Origin: Streptomyces spinosisporus
GTDB lineage: Bacteria > Actinomycetota > Actinomycetes > Streptomycetales > Streptomycetaceae
DNA length: 64,000 bases
Assembly (NCBI RefSeq): GCF_022698145.1
Contig: NZ_JALDAX010000004.1
Span: 310,001 to 374,000, forward strand
Reading direction: 5' to 3'
This document shows, piece by piece, positions 40,686 to 49,397 of this stretch (position 1 is its first letter; each line of letters opens with the position of its first letter). A model generated the notes under the pieces. That model did not search any database, was not told the origin of the DNA, and saw only the letters and a program-made list of their open reading frames with translations. Position numbers and translations under genes: made by a program.

Positions 40686-41927
40686 GTGACCTCCCCCGCT
40701 GCTCGTACCGCGCTGGATCTGACCGCCGAGCTCCCCGTCGCCGGTCTCACGGACTTCTACCGGGATCTGCACCGGCACCCCGAGCTGTCGCTCCAGGAGC
40801 ACCGCACGGCCGCGCGGTTGGCCGAGCGGCTGGCCAAGGCGGGGTACGAGACCGCCGAGGGCATCGGCGGTACGGGAGTGGCCGGGCTGCTGCGCAACGG
40901 GGAGGGCCCGACGGTGCTGCTGCGGGCCGACATGGACGCGCTGCCGGTGCAGGAGGAGACCGGGCTGCCGTACGCCTCCGAGGTGCCCGGTGTGATGCAC
41001 GCCTGCGGGCACGATCTGCATGTGACCTGGCTGGCGGGCGCCGCCGAGGCGCTGGCGGCCGGCCGGGACGCCTGGTCGGGCACCCTGCTCGTGGTGGGCC
41101 AGCCCGCCGAGGAGACCGGCCTGGGCGCGCTGAGGATGGTCACGGACGGGCTGTACGAGCGGTTCGCCCGCCCCGACGTCCTGCTCGGCCAGCACGCGGC
41201 GCCCGGCCCGGTCGGCTTCTACGCCCACTCGCCGGGACTGCTGATGTCGGCCTCGACGGACGTCGACATCGTCGTGCACGGGCGCGGCGGGCACGGCTCC
41301 CGCCCGGAGACGACCGTCGACCCCGTCGTCACGGCCGCCTACCTGGTCACCCGGCTGCAGACGGTCGTCTCCCGGGAGATCGCCGCCCGTGAGTCCGCCG
41401 TACTGACCGTGGGGAAGATCGAGGCGGGCACCCGGCACAACATCATCCCGGCCGAGGCGCACATCTCCCTGAATCTGCGCACCCAGTCCGACGAGGTGCG
41501 CGAGCGGATGATCGCGGCGATCCGGCGCATCGCGGCGGGGGAGGCGCTCGCCGCCGGCTGCCCGCGGGAGCCCGAGGTGAGCGTGGGCGCGACCTTCCCG
41601 GTGACCATGAACGACGCCGACACCGACCGCCGGATCGGGGCCGTGCACGAGGAGGTGCTCGGGGCCGGGACGGTGCTGGACTTCGGGCCCGTGATGGGCA
41701 GCGAGGACTTCCCGCATCTGGCCCAGGGCGAGATCCCGTACTCCTACTGGTTCGTGACGACGACCCCGGCCGAGGTGTGGGACGCGGCGCCCGGCACGGA
41801 CCTCATGGAGAAGTTCCTGGCCGTCCCCAGCAACCACAGCCCCCACTTCGCCCCCGACCTCGCGACGATCGCGCCGGGCGTGCGGACGCTGGTCTCGGCG
41901 GCGCTCGCGTACCTCGTCCGACCCTGA
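40686..41927 (+). CDS. M20-family amidohydrolase
   Basis: A 413-residue metallo-amidohydrolase of the HipO/AbgB type. 'YRDLHRHPELSLQEHRTAAR' (25-44), 'LLRADMDALPVQEETGLPYA' with the first metal ligand, 'HACGHDLHVTWLAGAAEALA', 'GQPAEETGLGALRMV' and 'GQHAAPGPVG' form the binuclear site. It cleaves N-acyl or hippurate-like amino acid conjugates. It starts at GTG 40686. It shares the upstream gap with the divergent XRE gene. Confidence 0.93.
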   Translation: MTSPAARTALDLTAELPVAGLTDFYRDLHRHPELSLQEHRTAARLAERLAKAGYETAEGIGGTGVAGLLRNGEGPTVLLRADMDALPVQEETGLPYASEVPGVMHACGHDLHVTWLAGAAEALAAGRDAWSGTLLVVGQPAEETGLGALRMVTDGLYERFARPDVLLGQHAAPGPVGFYAHSPGLLMSASTDVDIVVHGRGGHGSRPETTVDPVVTAAYLVTRLQTVVSREIAARESAVLTVGKIEAGTRHNIIPAEAHISLNLRTQSDEVRERMIAAIRRIAAGEALAAGCPREPEVSVGATFPVTMNDADTDRRIGAVHEEVLGAGTVLDFGPVMGSEDFPHLAQGEIPYSYWFVTTTPAEVWDAAPGTDLMEKFLAVPSNHSPHFAPDLATIAPGVRTLVSAALAYLVRP

Positions 41928-43100
41928 CTACCCCTGGGTCTGCAACTGCCGCAACTGGCGCTGGACATGGTCCAGCGCCCCCTGTCGGCGCCCCGGAACC
42001 CGCGAGCGCAGCTCGGCGAGCGACGCCCCGAGCTCCCGCGCCACCGCGGCGTCCTGGACCTGCCCCCACTGGTGGTGCGCCCGGTCCACGGCCGACTCGA
42101 CCGCCGGTCCGTCCGGTGCCTGCCCCGCCGCCAGCCGCGCGGCCGCCACCCCCAGCCACGTCCGGCAACTGCGCACCGGATCCCCCGCGAACATCGCCAG
42201 ATCCGCCCGCACTTCGGCCCAGTGCAGCGCCTCCTCCGACCCGGGCCCGTGCGCCTGTACGGCGGCCTGCTCGTGCCGTGCGGCCAGCGCATCGGCCTCG
42301 GAGTGCCGACCGGCCTGCACGGCGGCGGAGATGACGGAATGCGGATCGCCCTCGCCTGTCGAGCCTGTCGAGCCCGGGTCCGCACCCTTCAGCCCGTCCG
42401 GCGTGTGAGGACGAGGCCCTTCGGGCCGATACGGGGGTCTGGGGGCGAAGCCCTCAGGGACCCCAGCCACAACCCCACCCGAGGCCAGCACCAAGTCCCC
42501 GTACCCCCCGACCCCCACACGAGCCAACGCCTGCTCATGCAACTGCGAAACCTCCGGCCGCCACCCACTGCGCAGAATCGTCGCCACCGCCTTCATATAG
42601 GCGGGCACCCCCACTGAGCGCCGCGAGGGCGGCGGTGCGATGCGGCCGTAGACGGCGACGGTGCGGCCCGCGTCGAGCGGGTTCGAGCGCAGCCACTCCC
42701 ACATCTCGGGATCGGCGTGCAGATCCACGATCAGCGTCGCGGAACCCGGGGCGCGCAACCGCAGTTCCTCCCGGATCCAGTGCCAGGGCAGGCCGGTGTA
42801 GCGGACGGTCGAGGGCGTCGTACGGGCCAGGGCCAGATGCGGCAGCCGCTGGCGCCGGTCGAGTTGGAGCTGGCCGGTGACGAAGACGGTGAGCGGTCCC
42901 GGGGCGGCCGCGGCGGCCCGCAGCCGGGTCAGGACGGCCTGCGGCTCCAGCGGGTCGGCGAGTTCGACGACGTTCGCCGTGTCCGTGCCGGACAGGACGC
43001 CGGGCGGGACGGCCGCGAGGACGGGGAGCACGGACGCCGCGTCCACCAGAGCCCCCTTGCCGGCCGGGGATGCGGCGAGCAACAGCACGGTCCCGGGCAT
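41928..43100 (-). CDS. Hypothetical protein with an in-frame repeat insertion
   Basis: A 390-residue protein of unknown family. Residues 1-220 form an alpha/beta domain ('MPGTVLLLAASPAGKGALVD', 'GSATLIVDLHADPEMWEWLR', 'RTVAVYGRIAPPPSRRSVGV') reminiscent of an NTP-utilising or caspase-like fold without a clear motif. A linker of about 30 residues (about 218-250, 'GFAPRPPYRPEGPRPHTPDG') is encoded by a common intergenic repeat element. Residues 250-390 are an Ala-rich helical domain. It overlaps nothing and ends one base after the amidohydrolase stop, convergent. Confidence 0.75.
   Translation of the reverse strand: MPGTVLLLAASPAGKGALVDAASVLPVLAAVPPGVLSGTDTANVVELADPLEPQAVLTRLRAAAAAPGPLTVFVTGQLQLDRRQRLPHLALARTTPSTVRYTGLPWHWIREELRLRAPGSATLIVDLHADPEMWEWLRSNPLDAGRTVAVYGRIAPPPSRRSVGVPAYMKAVATILRSGWRPEVSQLHEQALARVGVGGYGDLVLASGGVVAGVPEGFAPRPPYRPEGPRPHTPDGLKGADPGSTGSTGEGDPHSVISAAVQAGRHSEADALAARHEQAAVQAHGPGSEEALHWAEVRADLAMFAGDPVRSCRTWLGVAAARLAAGQAPDGPAVESAVDRAHHQWGQVQDAAVARELGASLAELRSRVPGRRQGALDHVQRQLRQLQTQG
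42389..42455. repeat. Streptomyces intergenic repeat element inside a coding sequence
   Basis: The stretch containing AGCCCGTCCGGCGTGTGAGG, then ACGAGGCCCTTCGGGCC and ACGGGGGTCTGGGGGCGAAG, matches, from memory, a very common streptomycete intergenic repeat. Here it is in frame within the 41928-43100 gene and encodes its proline-rich linker. Confidence 0.75.
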
Positions 43101-43168
43101 CGTTCCCTCCCCATCCCCCGTCGATCACTTCACGCAAACCGTAACCGCTGCTGCTGCAAAGGTGGGTC

Positions 43169-44356
43169 TCAGGACTGCAAACGTCCGCGCACCGGCGCCG
43201 GGGCGGGTCGTCGTCGTACGGCGAAGACCGTCGTGTCGTCGACCAGTCGGTTGCCGCAGTGGCGCACCGTGCCGTCCCGCACGAAGGCGACCAGGCGGTG
43301 GGGTCGGGCGAGGTCCGGGTCGGCGGCGACGGCGCGGGCGACGTCGTCGGCGAGCGGGTAGAACACCCCCTCGCCGTCGCGCGACTCGGTCACGCCGTCC
43401 GTGGTCAGCAGCAGGGTCTCGCCCGGCAGCAGGGGCACCCGGCGCACGGGCGGCAGGCCGTCGGCGGCCAGGTCGCCCAGGCCGAGCGGGAGACCGCCGT
43501 CGGGCAGCAGGAACCGTACGCCCCCGGACCCCACGAACAACGGGGGCTCGTGGCCGAAGAGCACCACGTCCAGGGTGTCCGGGTCGTCGTCGCGGAAGCC
43601 GAGGAGCGCGGCCGTGGCGAACCGGTCGCCGTCGCGGCGGCCGAGCGCGTCGGTGTGCTCGCGGTGCCGCACCATCCGCACCTCCAGGCGCTCGGCGACG
43701 GTCCCGAGCAGGGGCTCGTGGTAGCCGGCCTCGCGGAACGTGCCGAGCAGGGCGGCCGCCGCCTCGACCGCGCCGAGCCCCTTGCCCTGGACGTCGCCGA
43801 TCAGGACCCGGGTGCCGTACGGGCCGGGCTGGATGTCGTAGAAGTCGCCGCCGACGCGGGCCTCGCTGTCGGCGGCGAGATAGACGGCGGCGTGCTCCAG
43901 GCCGCCCCAGTCGGACGGGAGGGGGCGCAGCACGGTGCGGCGGGTGGTCTCGGCGATGTCGCGCATGTGCAGCATGCGCCGCTCGCCGCGCACTCTTACC
44001 GCGCAGGCGAGACAGGCCAGGATGCTGCCGACGGCGACCAGGATGAAGTCCGGCAGGCCGGTCTGGTACTCGTGCGGCCAGGCGTTGTCCGCGCCGACGT
44101 ACGTGACCAGCGCCAGCACGGCGAAGACGGCCGTGGCCCACACTCCGCAGATCGCGGCGGCTATGGCCGGGACGAGCACGATCCAGGAGATGATGCGGAA
44201 CTCGCCGGTGGTGTTGAAGTCGGCGACGGTGATGCCCACGAGCAGCACCAGGGGCGGCACCCAGGCGACACTGCGGCCACGCACCCGCAGCAGCTGGTGC
44301 CGCTCCACCGCGTCCGGGTGCCCGGCCCGCGGCAGCCGGCCCGGCACCTTCGTCAT
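43169..44356 (-). CDS. PP2C/SpoIIE-type membrane phosphatase
   Basis: A 395-residue protein. N-terminal hydrophobic segments (about 35-125, 'WVPPLVLLVGITVADFNTTG', 'LVPAIAAAICGVWATAVFAV') give about four helices. A PP2C_2 (SpoIIE) domain (about 155-385) carries 'VGGDFYDIQPGPYGTRVLIGDVQGKG' with the metal Asp residues. 'LLTTDGVTESRDGEG' and 'DDTTVFAVRR' complete it. It probably dephosphorylates an anti-anti-sigma factor at the membrane. Start ATG 44356. Confidence 0.9.
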   Translation of the reverse strand: MTKVPGRLPRAGHPDAVERHQLLRVRGRSVAWVPPLVLLVGITVADFNTTGEFRIISWIVLVPAIAAAICGVWATAVFAVLALVTYVGADNAWPHEYQTGLPDFILVAVGSILACLACAVRVRGERRMLHMRDIAETTRRTVLRPLPSDWGGLEHAAVYLAADSEARVGGDFYDIQPGPYGTRVLIGDVQGKGLGAVEAAAALLGTFREAGYHEPLLGTVAERLEVRMVRHREHTDALGRRDGDRFATAALLGFRDDDPDTLDVVLFGHEPPLFVGSGGVRFLLPDGGLPLGLGDLAADGLPPVRRVPLLPGETLLLTTDGVTESRDGEGVFYPLADDVARAVAADPDLARPHRLVAFVRDGTVRHCGNRLVDDTTVFAVRRRPAPAPVRGRLQS

Positions 44357-44410
44357 GGGGCCCAGCGAAGCATGCCTCCCCCGTGGCGCGCATCCGGGCC
44401 GCTGCCCTCG

Positions 44411-44465
44411 TATCGGGGCCGTTTCCCGCGGGATCGGGGCCGCTTCCCGCGGGATCGGGGCCGCC
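44411..44465. repeat. 21-bp tandem repeat
   Basis: About 2.6 units of (T/G)ATCGGGGCCG(T/C)TTCCCGCGG upstream of the PP2C gene and the divergent membrane gene. Each unit holds a GGG...CCC short palindrome. Confidence 0.65.
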
Positions 44466-44536
44466 GACCGACTTGCCATGACCTCGTCGCAGGTGTGCTC
44501 TGGTAGTCGGGGGCGAGGAGAGAGAGGAGTGCTCTC

Positions 44537-45007
44537 ATGGCTCAAGCGGCACCGACGCCCGGCGGCGGCATGATGGGGCGGATCAGGGCGAACCGAGCGG
44601 CCCGTCCCACCCGCACACCCGACCTGTTCGACGAACGGATCCACACGGTGGGCCGGTACGGGATTCCCGTCGTCCTCGGGCTCGTCTACGGACTGTGGGC
44701 GGCGGCCAACCGGCGCGACGGCGGCGAGATCACCGGCTGGAACATCCTGTTCGGCTTCGTCACCGCGATCGTGTTCATCGTGCTGTGCATCGCCGTCGCG
44801 ACCTTCGCGCCGCTGCTGAAGCGCGAGTTGCACTCACTGGTGAAGTCCGCGTTCGCGGGAGCGGCGATCGGGTTCCTCTACAGCCAGACCGGCGAGTCCA
44901 TCTACCGGTCGGTGGCGCTGGGGGTGGTCGTCACGGCGGGCATCTTCCTGGTGTTCTTCTACCGCTACTACACGCGTGAGGACGGGGCGGGCAACCGTAT
45001 CCGCTGA
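44537..45007 (+). CDS. Hypothetical four-helix membrane protein
   Basis: A 156-residue membrane protein. A basic cytoplasmic N-terminus ('IRANRAARPTRTPDLFDERI') is followed by helices at about 43-60, 70-95, 105-120 and 126-145, ending in 'YRYYTREDG'. No family was recognised, but the compact architecture and intact frame indicate a real gene. The ATG at 44537 follows GAGAGGAG. It is divergent from the PP2C gene. Confidence 0.75.
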   Translation: MAQAAPTPGGGMMGRIRANRAARPTRTPDLFDERIHTVGRYGIPVVLGLVYGLWAAANRRDGGEITGWNILFGFVTAIVFIVLCIAVATFAPLLKRELHSLVKSAFAGAAIGFLYSQTGESIYRSVALGVVVTAGIFLVFFYRYYTREDGAGNRIR

Positions 45008-45073
45008 TCGTCGGCGACGGCGGGGGGTCACCCGTTCGGAGCCGCAGGGCTCGCGGGTGAGGGATGCGGGCCG

Positions 45074-46006
45074 TTGCCTGGAGAGGTGTCCCCACGTCCT
45101 GCGCGCCTGCGGAACGCCGTCTCCGCGGCGCTCATCGCCCTCGCCTGCCTGCTCGCGCCGTGCGGTGCGCTCGCGGCCTGGGCGGCGTACGGGCTCGCCG
45201 ACACCGGGCGCTACGTCACGACGATGGCGCCGCTGGCCGGGGACCCGGATGTGCGCGACGCGGTCGCGGACACCGTGGGCGCCGGAATCATGGACGAGGT
45301 CGACGCCCGGGTGGACGTGAGCCCGATGCGCGGTTCCGTGCGCCCCTACGTGCACGACGCGGTCCACTCCTTCACCCGCACCGAGGCCTTCCGGCTCGCC
45401 TGGGACGCCGCGAACCGTGCCGTCCACGACGCGGTGCTGCGCGCCCTGCACGACGAGAGCGAGCGGGACGTCACCGTCGACCTGGCCCCGGTCACCGCGC
45501 AGGTCAAGCGTCAACTGACCGTCGACCACGTGCCGTTCGCGAACCGCATCCCGGTCGAGCACACCGAGGTCCCGGTCCTCCCGGCCCAGGAACTGGACCG
45601 GCTGCGGAAAGGATTCCATGTGCTGGAGGTCGCCGGATTCTGGCTGCCCGTCGCCGCCGTCGTCTTCGCCCTCACGGGAATCACCGTCGCCACCTGCCGC
45701 CGCCGCGCGATCACGGCAACCGGCCTCGGCACGGCCCTGGGCGGCGCCCTGCTCGCCCTGGCCGTACTGATCGGCCGCACCCTCACCCTCGCCGACCTCC
45801 CGGAAAAGGCCCACCAACAGGCCGCAGCCGCAATCTACGACGCCCTCACCCTCACCCTCCGCCAAACCTCCTGGCTCCTGATCGCCCTGGGCCTGACAGT
45901 CGCCCTGACAGCCCACATCACCACCCACCGAACCCTCCGCCCAAACCGCCGCCCCACATCCCCCGACCAGAACCCGACCGACCGCCCAACCCGGGTACGG
46001 GCTTGA
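45074..46006 (+). CDS. Hypothetical membrane protein
   Basis: A 310-residue protein. An N-terminal helix ('AVSAALIALACLLAPCGALA', 15-34) precedes an extracytoplasmic domain of about 165 residues ('PLAGDPDVRDAVADTVGAGI', 'SFTRTEAFRLAWDAANRAVH'). Helices follow at about 195-215, 220-240 and 265-285. The extracytoplasmic pattern resembles streptomycete 'integral membrane proteins' with repeated 'VRDAV'-type helices. The start is uncertain: TTG 45074 or GTG 45086. Its 3' end is 13 bp from the convergent MocR gene. Confidence 0.75.
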   Translation: MPGEVSPRPARLRNAVSAALIALACLLAPCGALAAWAAYGLADTGRYVTTMAPLAGDPDVRDAVADTVGAGIMDEVDARVDVSPMRGSVRPYVHDAVHSFTRTEAFRLAWDAANRAVHDAVLRALHDESERDVTVDLAPVTAQVKRQLTVDHVPFANRIPVEHTEVPVLPAQELDRLRKGFHVLEVAGFWLPVAAVVFALTGITVATCRRRAITATGLGTALGGALLALAVLIGRTLTLADLPEKAHQQAAAAIYDALTLTLRQTSWLLIALGLTVALTAHITTHRTLRPNRRPTSPDQNPTDRPTRVRA

Positions 46007-46019
46007 CGCGGGGCGGGAC

Positions 46020-47342
46020 TCACCCCTCCCGCGCGATTGCAGCCAGCGTGTCCAGTGCGTGCTCCAGGTCCGGGACGGGTGTCGATGCCAGGCCGATGCG
46101 GATGGTGTTGGGGGTGTGGGTGGGGGAGACCGCGAAGGCTGGGCCCGGGGTGAGGGAGATGCCGTGGGATGCGGCTGCTGCGGTGAAGGTGTCGGCGCGC
46201 CAGGGGGTGGGGAGGGACCACCAGGCGTAGAGGGCCCGGGGGTCGGAACGGATGCGGAAGCCGTCGAGATGGTCGGCGAGCAGGCGTTGTCGGTGAGCCG
46301 CGTCCTTGCGTTTCGCGGCGACCAGGCGGGCCACCGTTCCGTCCTGGATCCACCGCACGCCCGCCTCCAGCGCGAACCGCCCCGCGCTCCACCCGCCGGA
46401 GCGCACCGCGTCCGCCACGGCCCCGGCCCGGTGCGGCGGTACGACGAGGAAGCCGGCCGTGAGCCCGGGCGCGACGCGTTTGGAGAGGCCGTCGACGACA
46501 TGGGTGAGGTCGGGTGCGTAGGCGGCGAGGGGGTCGTCGGCGTCCGCCAGGAAGGACCAGATGCGGTCCTCCACGACGGGGATGTGCAAGGAGGTCACGG
46601 TATCGGCGAGTTGGCGCCGGCGCGCTCCGTCCGACGTCACCGACGTGGGGTTGTGCAGCGTGGGCTGGACGTAGAGCGCGGACAGGGGAGCGGTGCGGTG
46701 CGCGGCCGTGACCGACTCCGGGCGTAGGCCTCGCTCGTCGGTGGCCAGGGGGACCAGGCGGATGGCCAGCCGGGTCGCGATCTCCTTGACCAGCGGATAC
46801 GTCAGCTCCTCGACCCCGACCCGGCCGCCCGGCCGGACCAGGGAGGCGAGCGCGGCGGCGATGGCCTGGCGGGCGTTGCCGGTGAAGAGCACCTGGTCGG
46901 GGTCCGGGCGCCAGCCGGGGGTGGCCAGCAGCCCGGAAACTGCCTCGCGGGCCGGTGCGGTCCCCGCGGCGGGCGCCGGGAGCAGCGCCTCCGCGAGGAC
47001 GTCCGGGCGCAGCAGCGGGGCGAGGGCGGGTGCCAGCAGCTCCGGCTGACCGGGCGCGGAGGGGTAGTTGAGCTCCAGGTTCACCGGGGCCGCGGTCGCC
47101 GCTTCGGTGAGGGCGAGCCCGGCCGGCCCCGCCGGAGCGGCCCGTACGAAGGTGCCGCGGCCGACCTCGCCGACGACCAGCCCGCGGCGCACCAGCTCGC
47201 CGTAGGCCCGCTCCGCGGTGGAGACCGCGATGCCGTGCCGCCGCGCGAACCGCCGTTGCGGCGGCAGCCGGTCACCCGGCCGCAGCCGTCCGGCGGCGAT
47301 GTCGGCGGCGATCCGGTCGGCGATACGCCGGTACGCGTCCAT
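46020..47342 (-). CDS. MocR/PdxR-type GntR-aminotransferase regulator
   Basis: A 440-residue fusion. The GntR winged helix at about residues 3-70 ('RRIADRIAADIAAGRLRPGD', 'FARRHGIAVSTAERAYGELV') is joined to a fold-type I aminotransferase domain (about 110-438). The PLP Lys lies in 'VVDGLSKRVAPGLTAGFLVV'. MocR regulators sense PLP or amino acids and activate nearby genes. Two direct repeats upstream are likely operators shared with the divergent hydrolase gene. Start ATG 47342. Confidence 0.92.
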   Translation of the reverse strand: MDAYRRIADRIAADIAAGRLRPGDRLPPQRRFARRHGIAVSTAERAYGELVRRGLVVGEVGRGTFVRAAPAGPAGLALTEAATAAPVNLELNYPSAPGQPELLAPALAPLLRPDVLAEALLPAPAAGTAPAREAVSGLLATPGWRPDPDQVLFTGNARQAIAAALASLVRPGGRVGVEELTYPLVKEIATRLAIRLVPLATDERGLRPESVTAAHRTAPLSALYVQPTLHNPTSVTSDGARRRQLADTVTSLHIPVVEDRIWSFLADADDPLAAYAPDLTHVVDGLSKRVAPGLTAGFLVVPPHRAGAVADAVRSGGWSAGRFALEAGVRWIQDGTVARLVAAKRKDAAHRQRLLADHLDGFRIRSDPRALYAWWSLPTPWRADTFTAAAASHGISLTPGPAFAVSPTHTPNTIRIGLASTPVPDLEHALDTLAAIAREG

Positions 47343-47370
47343 GGGCCCACCCCACCCCCTGCATCCCACA

Positions 47371-47404
47371 TTGCACCGAGGGCAAAGATTTTATTGCACC
47401 GAGG
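47371..47404. promoter_or_regulatory. Direct repeats, MocR operator candidate
   Basis: TTGCACCGAGG occurs twice (47371-47381 and 47394-47404), 23 bp apart start to start, between the MocR gene and the hydrolase. Direct repeats are the usual MocR-family binding site. Confidence 0.6.
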
Positions 47405-47430
47405 AGTTGAGCCGCCCTAGGGTCGAACAC

Positions 47431-48227
47431 ATGGCACCCTTCCTGGCATACGTGGACAGAGGCGACACAGGCGTAGATTCCGCTCGCCCACCCCTCGTCC
47501 TCGTCCACGGCCACCCCTTCGACCGCACCATGTGGGCCCCCCAGCTCACCGCCTTCTCCCCCGACCGCCGCGTCATCGCCCCCGACCTGCGCGGCTACGG
47601 CGCCTCCCCCGCATCCCCGAGGTCACCCGCTTCGAGCAGTTCGCCCAGGACATCGCCGCACTCCTGGACGACCTGCACGTGGACGGATGCGTCCTGGCGG
47701 GCCTGTCCATGGGCGGCCAGATCGTCATGGACTTCCACCGGCAGTTCCCGCACCGCGTCCGCGGCCTGGTCCTCGCCGACACCTTCCCGGCCGCCGAGAC
47801 GCCGGAAGGCGTCCGCACCCGGCACACCGCGGCGGACCGGCTGCTGCGCGAGGGCATGGGCCCGTACGCCGACGAGGTACTGGAGAAGATGGTCGCCCCG
47901 TACGCCGACCCGCAGGTCAAGGCGCACGTCCACCGCATGATGACGGCCACCCGCCCCGAGTCCGCCGCAGCCGCCCTGCGCGCCCGGGCCGCCCGCCCCG
48001 ACTACCGCGCCCTGCTGACACAGGTCACGGTCCCGGCCCTGGTCGTGGTCGGCGCCGACGACACCTACACCCCGGTCGCCGACGCGGAGGCGATGCACGC
48101 GGCCCTGCCCGACTCGGTCCTGCACGTCATCGAGGGCACGGCCCACATGCCCAACCTGGAGCGACCCGATGAGTTCAACGGGGCGTTGGAGAAGTTCCTG
48201 GCGCGAGTCGGCCCGGCTGGGGGATGA
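47431..48227 (+). pseudogene. Alpha/beta hydrolase gene with a 1-base frameshift
   Basis: The N-terminal part from ATG 47431 ('PPLVLVHGHPFDRTMWAPQL', 'VIAPDLRGYGASP') and the C-terminal part in the next frame ('EVTRFEQFAQDIAALLDDLH', 'LAGLSMGGQIVMDFHRQFPH') together make one hydrolase of about 265 residues. The C-terminal part also includes the catalytic regions 'VVVGADDTYTPVADAEAM' and 'GTAHMPNLERPDEF'. The break is at a run of five C near 47606-47610; one extra C would restore the frame. It is either a sequencing artefact or a genuine inactivation. It is divergent from the MocR gene. Confidence 0.8.
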
Positions 48228-48262
48228 TTCGGGCATCTCACTCGCGAGCGGGAGGCCGGGAC

Positions 48263-49261
48263 GTGGACACTGCCACTGCCGAGTGGACCGCCGCGCACGA
48301 GAACGACCCCGTACGACACCCCGGACGACGCCTCGCCGCCTGGTGCGCGGGGCTGCTGCTGCTCGGTGTCAGCGTCGTGGTCGGCTGCCGGGTCGCCGAC
48401 AGCGACGGGTTCACCCCCGTCCCCCAGGTCCTCGCCTTCCTCCCCTGGCTGCTCGCCCCCGCCGGATGCGCCCTGCTGCTCGCGCTGCTCGCCCGCTGGC
48501 GGCTCGGCATGGTGTGGGCGCTCGCCGTGCTCGGACTGCTGGCCTGGTACATCGAGCCGTACGGCAAGACCGACGAGCCCGGCGGGACCCCGCTCGCCGA
48601 GTTCCAGGTGCTGACCTCGAACGTGCAGTTCGGGCGCGGCACCGACGCCCTCGTCCCCGAGATCCGGCGCCACCGCCCCGGCATCGTGTTCGTCGAGGAG
48701 TGCGAGTACTCCTGCCAGAGCACCCTGCGCCGGGAGTTCGGCGACGACTACCCCTACCGGCAGGCGGTCGCGGCCGAGGGCTCCAAGGGGTCGGTGATCC
48801 TCAGCCGGTTTCCCCTCAGGGGCACGGCCGGGGTGAGCGGCACGATGGGCATGCCCGGCGCCGTCGCCGACGTGGACGGACACGACGTACGGCTGCAACT
48901 CGCGCACCCCATGCCGCCGTTGCCGGGCCAGGTGGACGTATGGCACCGCGAACTCGCGCGGCTGCGCGAGGCGGCCGCCGCCACCCGCACCCCGATGATC
49001 CTGGCCGGCGACTTCAACGCCTCCCAGGACCACGCGGCCTTCCGCCGCATCCTCGACACCGGCCTCCGCGACGCCGCCCGGCTCGCCGGACACGACCGCA
49101 CACCCAGCTGGCCCGCCCGCCTCGCCCCGGCCTTCGGCGCGCAGATCGACCACGTCCTCGTCAGCCGCGACTTCTCCGCCAACACCGCCCGCTTCCTGCG
49201 GCTCGCCGACACCGACCACCGCGCCCTCCTCGTGGACATCACCCTGCACCGGCGCGGATGA
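48263..49261 (+). CDS. Membrane-anchored endonuclease/exonuclease/phosphatase
   Basis: A 332-residue protein with three membrane helices at residues 25-45, 60-80 and 85-102. An EEP domain follows: 'VLTSNVQFGRG' and 'GIVFVEECE' (metal Glu), 'MILAGDFNASQDHAAFRRIL', 'QIDHVLVSRDF' and 'DTDHRALLVDITL'. The catalytic His/Asp set is complete. Such membrane EEP proteins may act on nucleic acids or phospholipids outside the cell. I chose GTG 48263 (GGAGG 7 nt upstream) over ATG 48224, which overlaps the preceding stop. Confidence 0.88.
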   Translation: MDTATAEWTAAHENDPVRHPGRRLAAWCAGLLLLGVSVVVGCRVADSDGFTPVPQVLAFLPWLLAPAGCALLLALLARWRLGMVWALAVLGLLAWYIEPYGKTDEPGGTPLAEFQVLTSNVQFGRGTDALVPEIRRHRPGIVFVEECEYSCQSTLRREFGDDYPYRQAVAAEGSKGSVILSRFPLRGTAGVSGTMGMPGAVADVDGHDVRLQLAHPMPPLPGQVDVWHRELARLREAAAATRTPMILAGDFNASQDHAAFRRILDTGLRDAARLAGHDRTPSWPARLAPAFGAQIDHVLVSRDFSANTARFLRLADTDHRALLVDITLHRRG

Positions 49262-49285
49262 GCCGCCCGGGCCCGCACACAGGTG

Positions 49286-49322
49286 GGTGCGGGCCGCCTC
49301 GTACAGTGAGGCGGCCCGCACC
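49286..49322. terminator. Bidirectional terminator
   Basis: GGTGCGGGCCGCCTC and GAGGCGGCCCGCACC form a perfect 15-bp stem with loop GTACAGT between the convergent EEP and snapalysin genes. Confidence 0.88.
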
Positions 49323-49397
49323 GGGGTGGGGGGTGGAGGGTTCGAGCGTGCTGCGGTGGGACGGTGTCCCGGGGACCGGGCCCTGTCAGGTCCTGCC

